Part shown: piece by piece, positions 6,046 to 9,970 of the stretch | How the letters are laid out: each line of letters starts with the position of its first letter | How positions within the stretch are numbered: the stretch's first letter is position 1 | The notes under the pieces: model-generated | The model's database searches: none | The model's input: only the letters and a program-made list of their open reading frames with translations | Told to the model about the DNA's origin: nothing | Assembly (NCBI GenBank): GCA_037133755.1 | Contig: JBAXNN010000027.1 | Span: 1 to 9,970, forward strand | Length of the DNA: 9,970 nucleotides | Direction of reading: 5' to 3' | Source of the DNA: F1-60-MAGs149 sp037133755 | Lineage (GTDB): Bacteria; Actinomycetota; Thermoleophilia; Gaiellales; F1-60-MAGs149 | Position numbers and translations under genes: made by a program

Positions 6046-7082
6046 GCACTGAGCCGCTGACCATCCTCGTCACTGCCGTCGGCTCGCCTGGCTCGGCCGC
6101 ACTCCTACGCGCGCTGAAGGAAAACGGCGAGCGCCCCGTGCGCCTCGTTGGCACCGACCTCCGCGAGGAGAACGTCGGGCGCTTTCACTGCGACGTCTTC
6201 AGCACCGTGCCCGCCGGCTCCGACCCGGCCTTCGGGCCCGCGATCCTCGAGCTGGCCAAGCGCGAGGGCGCCAGGGTCGTGCTGCCGCAGGCGTCGTTCG
6301 ACCTCGAGGGGTTGGCGGAGATGCGGGCCGACTTCGAGGCCGCCGGCATCGCGCTGATCTGCTCGTCGCCCGACGCCGTCCGGGCCGCCGACAGCAAACA
6401 CGCCACGCTCGCACTCTGCGAGGAACTGGGCGTGCGCGCTCCGGCCTTCCGCGTGGCGCGCGGCGGCGCTGAGGTGACAGCCGCAGCACGCGAGCTTGGC
6501 TACCCCGGCACCGACGTGTGCATGAAGCCCGTTGTCGCGGCTGGCTCGCGTGGCTTCCACGTGATCTCCGCCAACGTCGATGCCCGCCACCAGCTGCTGC
6601 ACGAGCGCCCCGGCGCGATGCCACTTCTACTCGAGGACGTCGAGCGCATCCTCGGCGACGACGACACCGAGCTCCTGGTGATGGAGCTCGTGACCGGCCT
6701 CGAGCGCACCGTCGACGGCTATGCCGAGGCCGGCCGCATCGTGCTGGGCCATCCGAAGACACGCGAAGCCATGCGCGCCGGTCTCGCCATGCGCTTCGAG
6801 ACGCTCGACGCGCCCGAGCTGATGCAGGTGGCCGAGACGCTCGTCGCTGGCTTCGGCCTCGAGGGCTTCTTCAACCTGCAGTTGATCGGCGACGCGGTGC
6901 TCGAGATGAACCCGCGCATCTCAACGATCGTCTACCAGGACGACCTCAACCTCCCATGGCTCGGAATCCGCCGTGCGCTCGGAGAGCTGACCGACAATGA
7001 GGCCGCCGCGGCGCAGGCGCGCGTCCGGCCCGGCCGGATCGCGCTGCGGTACTTCGACCAGCTGGAGTACGGGCCGACCTAA
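6042..7082 (+). CDS. ATP-grasp ligase (carbamoyl-phosphate-synthase-like), second copy
   Basis: A 346-residue ATP-grasp protein distinct from the one at 4124. The N-terminal domain begins TILVTAVGSPGSAALLRAL (7-25), a form seen in carbamoyl-phosphate-synthase-like ATP-grasp proteins of surface-sugar loci. ADSKHATLALCEELGV (116-131) leads to the ATP lid with Lys162 in CMKPVVAAGSRGF. ELLVMELVTGLERTVDGYA (210-228) holds the adenine-binding Glu and the conserved Glu-x-x-Val-Asp step. GFFNLQLIGDAVLEMNPRIST (275-295) carries the metal-binding Glu288 and Asn290. The catalytic residues look intact. Start ATG 6042 overlaps the previous stop (ATGA), with AAGGA at 6025-6029 as a distant ribosome site. 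The gene ends tail to tail with the aminotransferase, sharing four bases. Substrate unknown; amide-bond formation on a sugar acid or amino sugar is the working guess. Confidence 0.85.
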   Translation: MSTEPLTILVTAVGSPGSAALLRALKENGERPVRLVGTDLREENVGRFHCDVFSTVPAGSDPAFGPAILELAKREGARVVLPQASFDLEGLAEMRADFEAAGIALICSSPDAVRAADSKHATLALCEELGVRAPAFRVARGGAEVTAAARELGYPGTDVCMKPVVAAGSRGFHVISANVDARHQLLHERPGAMPLLLEDVERILGDDDTELLVMELVTGLERTVDGYAEAGRIVLGHPKTREAMRAGLAMRFETLDAPELMQVAETLVAGFGLEGFFNLQLIGDAVLEMNPRISTIVYQDDLNLPWLGIRRALGELTDNEAAAAQARVRPGRIALRYFDQLEYGPT

Positions 7083-8155
7083 CCGCGGGCGACGGCCAGC
7101 GCCGCGATGACGTCGGCGACGTCTTCGTCGCTCATCGCCGTGTGCACCGGCAGCGCGAAGCCGCGGTCGACGATCTCCTCGGCAATCGGCGCGGACTGGC
7201 TGAGGTCGACGAGGCTGCCAATGCGCGTCATCGCGTACGAGAGGATGCCCGCGCCGATGCCCTGCGCCTGCATCGCAGCGATGAAGGCGTCGCGGTCTGT
7301 GCCCTCGGGCACGATTGCGCCGAAGGTCTGCTCGTTGACGGTTGCGTCGGTCGGACGCTGCTGGAACCCGATGCCGAAGCCTGGCAGTGCTTGGCGATAG
7401 GCGTCGGCGATCTCGCGGCGGCGCGTAATCATGCCGTCGAGGCGGTCGAGTTGCACGAGTCCGATGGCGGCCTGCATCTCGGTGAGGCGCTCGTTCGGGC
7501 CGGGCTCAACGAAGTCGCCCACCGAGCGCTGGCCGTGATTGCGAAAAATGCGCAGACGCTCGGCGAGTTGGTCATCGTCGGTCAAACATGCGCCGCCCTC
7601 GCCGGTGGTGAGCACCTTGCGCGGATGAAAAGACAGGCACGAGATGTCCCCGAACGAGCCGCAGGGACGGCCGCCCAGCGCCGAGCCGATCGCGCAGGCG
7701 GAGTCCTCGATGATCGGTAGCCCCGGCAACGCGGCGGCGATCGCCGGCTGGTCGGCGGGCACGCCGAACTGGTCGATCGCGATCACCGCCGTCGTGGCGT
7801 CGGTGCGCGCGGCGGCCAAGCCGGGCGCTTCGCCATTCCACGTGCCGCGATCGATATCGACAAGGCGTGGTGTCGCCCCGACCCAGGCCGCGACGTGCGC
7901 AGGACTCGGCCACGACATCGCGGGCACGAGTACCTCGCCGCTGTTGATGCCGAGTGCACGGAGGGCGAGCTCGAGTGCAGCGGTGCCGTTGGCGACGGCG
8001 ATCGCGTGCTTGCGACCGCAGCGCTCGGCGAGCCCTCGCTCGAACTCCTCGACGAGACGGCCCGAGATGAGCATGCCGCTCTCGAGCACGCGCGAAACGG
8101 CTGCGATCTCCTCGGCACCCAGCTCGGGCTTGGCGATGGCGATGCGAATACTCAC
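7079..8155 (-). CDS. DegT/DnrJ/EryC1-family PLP aminotransferase
   Basis: A 358-residue enzyme of the DegT/DnrJ/EryC1/StrS family, which moves an amino group (usually from glutamate) onto a keto-sugar nucleotide. The N-terminal KPELGAEEIAAVSRVLESG (9-27) is the usual entry helix. ANGTAALELAL (55-65) binds the cofactor phosphate, and IIEDSACAIGS (148-158) has the Asp that pairs with the PLP ring nitrogen. SFHPRK (175-180) supplies the Schiff-base Lys180. FRNHGQ (204-209) and the late ALPVHTAMSD also fit. The frame is open to 8302, but GTG 8155 is chosen: the first conserved residues follow at once, longer forms would overlap the flippase, and TATCCT lies one leaderless spacing above. Together with the SDR enzyme it would make an amino sugar. 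Position and stereochemistry are not predictable. Confidence 0.9.
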   Translation of the reverse strand: MSIRIAIAKPELGAEEIAAVSRVLESGMLISGRLVEEFERGLAERCGRKHAIAVANGTAALELALRALGINSGEVLVPAMSWPSPAHVAAWVGATPRLVDIDRGTWNGEAPGLAAARTDATTAVIAIDQFGVPADQPAIAAALPGLPIIEDSACAIGSALGGRPCGSFGDISCLSFHPRKVLTTGEGGACLTDDDQLAERLRIFRNHGQRSVGDFVEPGPNERLTEMQAAIGLVQLDRLDGMITRRREIADAYRQALPGFGIGFQQRPTDATVNEQTFGAIVPEGTDRDAFIAAMQAQGIGAGILSYAMTRIGSLVDLSQSAPIAEEIVDRGFALPVHTAMSDEDVADVIAALAVARG

Positions 8156-8167
8156 CGCGTCAGGATA
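8156..8167 (-). promoter_or_regulatory. Probable leaderless promoter of the aminotransferase gene
   Basis: On the minus strand TATCCT (8167 to 8162) is followed by six bases and then GTG at 8155. It lies in the 22-base gap after the flippase stop, so the aminotransferase may have its own promoter as well as readthrough from the flippase gene. No -35 hexamer stands out. Confidence 0.5.
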
Positions 8168-8177
8168 CCGCCGCGCA

Positions 8178-9719
8178 TCAGCCCTCGACCTCGAGGTCGT
8201 TGATGTCGCCGGCCGCCGCCTCGAGCGGGGTGTCAACGCCTGGGCCAGGCTTGACCTCGGGACGACGCCGAATGCCGTTGACCAGCGTGCGAACTTCGAC
8301 AAGCTCGCTGCGGGTGAGGAAGCCCACCGCGACGTAGCCGAGCGGAATCAGCAGCGCAACAACGATGCGCAGCCCCAGCGCACCGATGCCGTAATCGGGA
8401 ATCACGAGCGTGGCGACAAAGGCCGCGGCAAGGACCATGGGAATGCGGACGATGCGGCCCCACGGGTACGGCACCGGGAAGACGCGGTGCTCCCGCCAGA
8501 GCATCAACCCGAACATCGAGCCGTAGGCGAGCACGAGGGCCCAACCCGCGCCGGCCACGCCGAAGCGCGGCACGAGTACGAGGAGCGCCGCGACCTCGAC
8601 AACCGCCGCCACCGCGACGACAACCCAGTTGAACTGGTTCTTCTTCTTGCGGCCCACGCCGATCGCGGCGATGAAGTACCCGCCGTAGAGCGGCCCCGCA
8701 ATGGCGATCGGTGTGATCGCCGCCGTGGCGCCCCAGTAGGGCTCGGTTGTGAGGAGCCGCAGGAACCACGGCGCGACGAGCGCCAGCGCGAGCGCCGCCC
8801 AGCCCATAAACGCGAGGTACGCGCCAAGCACCGCGGCGTAGGTCTTCTTCGCCTCCTCGTCGCTCTTGATGGAGTACGCGAACGCCGGCCAGGCCAGCTG
8901 GAATGCGTTGACGAGCAGGAGCACGCCTGTGCCGATGCGGAAGCTCGCGGCGAGCACGCCAAGCATCGCCGGGTTGCCGACCGCCAGCACGACCGGGCGG
9001 TTGATCAACGTGACCGCCCACATCGCGGCGCCCGCGGGCATCAGCGGCACACCGAACTTGAGCATCTGTTTCAGCAGCGGACGATCGATACCCCAGCCGA
9101 CCCAATGCCGCTGCTCGATCAGCACGCCGAACCACACGACGAGTGACCCGAGGTACGTGCCGAGCAGCAGACCAAACGGCCCCAGATCAAGCACGACGAT
9201 GAAGACGTAGGTGAAGCCGGCGGTAAGAAGCAGATCGATGATCGTGCGCACGCTGAACGCGAGCGGCCGCTCCTGCACGCGGAAGAGCGCGATCGTGAGC
9301 TCGTAGTTGACGGTCACGTAGACCCCGAACGCGACGGCGAGGACGAGGTCGGGGCCGGCGCCTGGGGTGGTGAAAACGTTGTCGCCGAGCCACGGGGAAC
9401 CGATCGCGGTGAGCAGCGCCCACAGCAGCGTGGTGCCCTGCAGCGCCCAGAAGCAGGTACGAAAGACCCGTCGCCGCGCAGCATCATCATCGCTGTCGAA
9501 GAAGAAGCGGAAGAACGAGTTGACGAGGCCGAGGCGCGCCACGATTGCGACGGCCAGCACGATGCGCAGCGCGAGCTCCGCGTCGCCGAACTGTGCGGGC
9601 GTGAGATGGCTGGTGTAGAGCGGCAGCAGGACGATGCCGAGCAGCGTCGCCGCGATCGAGCCCGCGCCATAAATCGCCGACTGCTTGCCGATGCGCGCGA
9701 GATTGCGCGCGATGCTCAT
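8178..9719 (-). CDS. Wzx/MOP-type polysaccharide flippase
   Basis: A 513-residue integral membrane protein with about 14 hydrophobic segments (roughly 15-35, 49-68, 88-108, 124-146, 160-178, 181-200, 222-240, 255-275, 295-318, 330-352, 364-384, 386-406, 425-440, 447-467). This is the layout of MOP-superfamily lipid-linked oligosaccharide flippases. The N-terminus (KQSAIYGAGSIAATLLGIVLLPLYTSHLTPAQFG, cited by position 12-45 of the protein) is characteristic of polysaccharide biosynthesis proteins of this family. It ends in a soluble Pro/Glu-rich tail of about 40 residues (470-513). It should move the undecaprenyl-linked glycan made by the neighbouring enzymes across the membrane. ATG 9719 is chosen over the in-frame ATG at 9746 because the conserved N-terminal helix starts there and a GAGG lies 11 bases upstream. 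MATE-like or MurJ-like export is less likely given the locus. Confidence 0.88.
   Translation of the reverse strand: MSIARNLARIGKQSAIYGAGSIAATLLGIVLLPLYTSHLTPAQFGDAELALRIVLAVAIVARLGLVNSFFRFFFDSDDDAARRRVFRTCFWALQGTTLLWALLTAIGSPWLGDNVFTTPGAGPDLVLAVAFGVYVTVNYELTIALFRVQERPLAFSVRTIIDLLLTAGFTYVFIVVLDLGPFGLLLGTYLGSLVVWFGVLIEQRHWVGWGIDRPLLKQMLKFGVPLMPAGAAMWAVTLINRPVVLAVGNPAMLGVLAASFRIGTGVLLLVNAFQLAWPAFAYSIKSDEEAKKTYAAVLGAYLAFMGWAALALALVAPWFLRLLTTEPYWGATAAITPIAIAGPLYGGYFIAAIGVGRKKKNQFNWVVVAVAAVVEVAALLVLVPRFGVAGAGWALVLAYGSMFGLMLWREHRVFPVPYPWGRIVRIPMVLAAAFVATLVIPDYGIGALGLRIVVALLIPLGYVAVGFLTRSELVEVRTLVNGIRRRPEVKPGPGVDTPLEAAAGDINDLEVEG
8186..8199. other. Perfect 14 bp palindrome near the aminotransferase promoter
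   Basis: CGACCTCGAGGTCG is its own reverse complement. It lies inside the last codons of the flippase gene (Asp-Leu-Glu-Val) and about 20 bases upstream of the TATCCT hexamer of the aminotransferase, where a regulator could act. The codons GAC-CTC-GAG-GTC are all common at this GC content, so chance is a fair alternative. Confidence 0.35.
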
Positions 9720-9776
9720 CGCTGACCCCGCCTCATCCCGACCCATTGTCCCACGCGCTGGACGGGGAGGGAGGCG
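9720..9776 (-). promoter_or_regulatory. Upstream region of the flippase gene
   Basis: This 57-base gap separates the flippase from the Ala/Pro-rich gene read in the same direction. On the minus strand GACAAT (9750 to 9745) is a weak -10 candidate and would give a leader of about 19 bases. That leader would contain the GAGG at 9734-9731, a usable ribosome site 11 bases before ATG 9719. I see no clear terminator for the upstream gene. Confidence 0.35.
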
Positions 9777-9970
9777 CTAGTCCTTGTCGTGCTTCGGCTT
9801 GCCGGACGACTGCGGCTTGGCCGGCGTTGCTACCGGAGCCGTCGATGCCGCGGGCTGCGGCGCTGCGGCGACGGGTGCCGCAGCCGGTGCAGGCGCCGGA
9901 GTGGTAACCGGGGCGGGCTTGGCCGGCGTTGCTACCGGAGCCGTCGATGCCGCGGGCTGCGGCGCTGCGG
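9777..9970 (-). CDS. Ala/Pro-rich protein, C-terminal part only
   Basis: The minus strand carries an open frame from the window edge to a TAG at 9779-9777, giving the last 63 or so residues of a protein whose start lies outside. The sequence is almost all Ala, Pro, Val and Thr, in units such as APVATPAK and APQPAASTAPVATPAK, and ends in a charged tail, GKPKHDKD. Such low-complexity stretches act as flexible linkers or cell-wall-spanning tails in secreted and membrane-anchored actinobacterial proteins. No catalytic domain is visible, so function is not assigned. The other frames give Arg/Cys-rich translations, which supports this strand. The DNA includes an exact 55-base repeat 102 bases apart. 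Confidence 0.7.
   Translation of the reverse strand, partial: AAPQPAASTAPVATPAKPAPVTTPAPAPAAAPVAAAPQPAASTAPVATPAKPQSSGKPKHDKD
9814..9868 (-). repeat. 102 bp-period tandem repeat, first copy
   Basis: These 55 bases are identical to 9916-9970. The offset of 102 bases is 34 codons, so the repeat keeps frame in the Ala/Pro-rich protein and encodes APQPAASTAPVATPAK-type sequence. Confidence 0.9.
9916..9970 (-). repeat. 102 bp-period tandem repeat, second copy, cut by window end
   Basis: Exact copy of 9814-9868. It runs to the last base of the window, so the repeat may be longer and may have more units outside. The 47 bases between the copies encode a looser Ala/Pro/Thr variant of the same motif. 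Confidence 0.9.

Noticed and set aside
7083..7110. A bidirectional terminator hairpin (CGCGG/CCGCG) just inside the aminotransferase gene
   Set aside because: The arms are short, there is no T run on either strand, and such GC hairpins are common in this sequence.
7644..9146. A 500-codon open frame on the plus strand antisense to the aminotransferase and flippase
   Set aside because: It has no family features and a skewed composition rich in Arg, Asp, Glu and Gly in its second half. Both genes on the other strand show full conserved motifs. Long antisense frames are expected at this GC content.
1..9970. CRISPR arrays, tRNA or rRNA genes, or phage genes
   Set aside because: None were seen. 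The only regular repeats are the ones listed, and all long gaps are accounted for.

Overview
The window is GC-rich throughout, with tight gene packing, many GTG starts, and several genes whose start codon lies exactly one promoter spacing below a -10-like hexamer, with no room for a ribosome binding site (leaderless style). That combination suggests a high-GC actinomycete, possibly a Thermoleophilia or Solirubrobacter-like lineage. The lineage guess is inference only, because no rRNA or marker gene is present.

Layout. Positions 1-271 hold no convincing gene. They hold a 39 bp inverted repeat (25-63 and 183-221) and a third partial copy (248-285) that supplies the promoter and start codon of the first gene, a GT4-like glycosyltransferase (272-1270). 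A vapBC toxin-antitoxin pair follows (1341-1960), flanked by a 10 bp direct repeat. Next comes a small scar (1981-2110) in which a copy of the promoter and start of the downstream epimerase gene is fused to a copy of the tail of the glycosyltransferase gene. A CorA-type divalent-cation channel runs on the minus strand (2138-3100).

From 3156 a plus-strand operon begins from a leaderless-type promoter: extended SDR sugar-nucleotide epimerase/dehydratase (3156-4127), ATP-grasp ligase (4124-5398), compact polysaccharide-deacetylase-like protein (5395-6045) and a second ATP-grasp ligase (6042-7082). All three junctions are 4-base stop/start overlaps. Facing it on the minus strand are a DegT-type sugar aminotransferase (7079-8155), overlapping the last ATP-grasp gene tail to tail by 4 bases, and a Wzx/MOP-type polysaccharide flippase (8178-9719). 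The window ends in the C-terminus of an Ala/Pro-rich protein on the minus strand (9777-9970) that contains an exact DNA repeat with a 102 bp period.

Taken together this is part of a cell-surface glycan locus. An SDR enzyme and a PLP aminotransferase can make an amino sugar nucleotide, a GT4 enzyme transfers sugar and a flippase exports the lipid-linked glycan. The unusual core is two unrelated-looking ATP-grasp ligases bracketing a deacetylase-fold protein. This suggests ATP-dependent amide or peptide-type decoration of a sugar or its acid, but the substrate cannot be read from sequence. Signs of rearrangement (inverted promoter repeats, the hybrid scar, the TA module) show that the left third of the window has been reshuffled.
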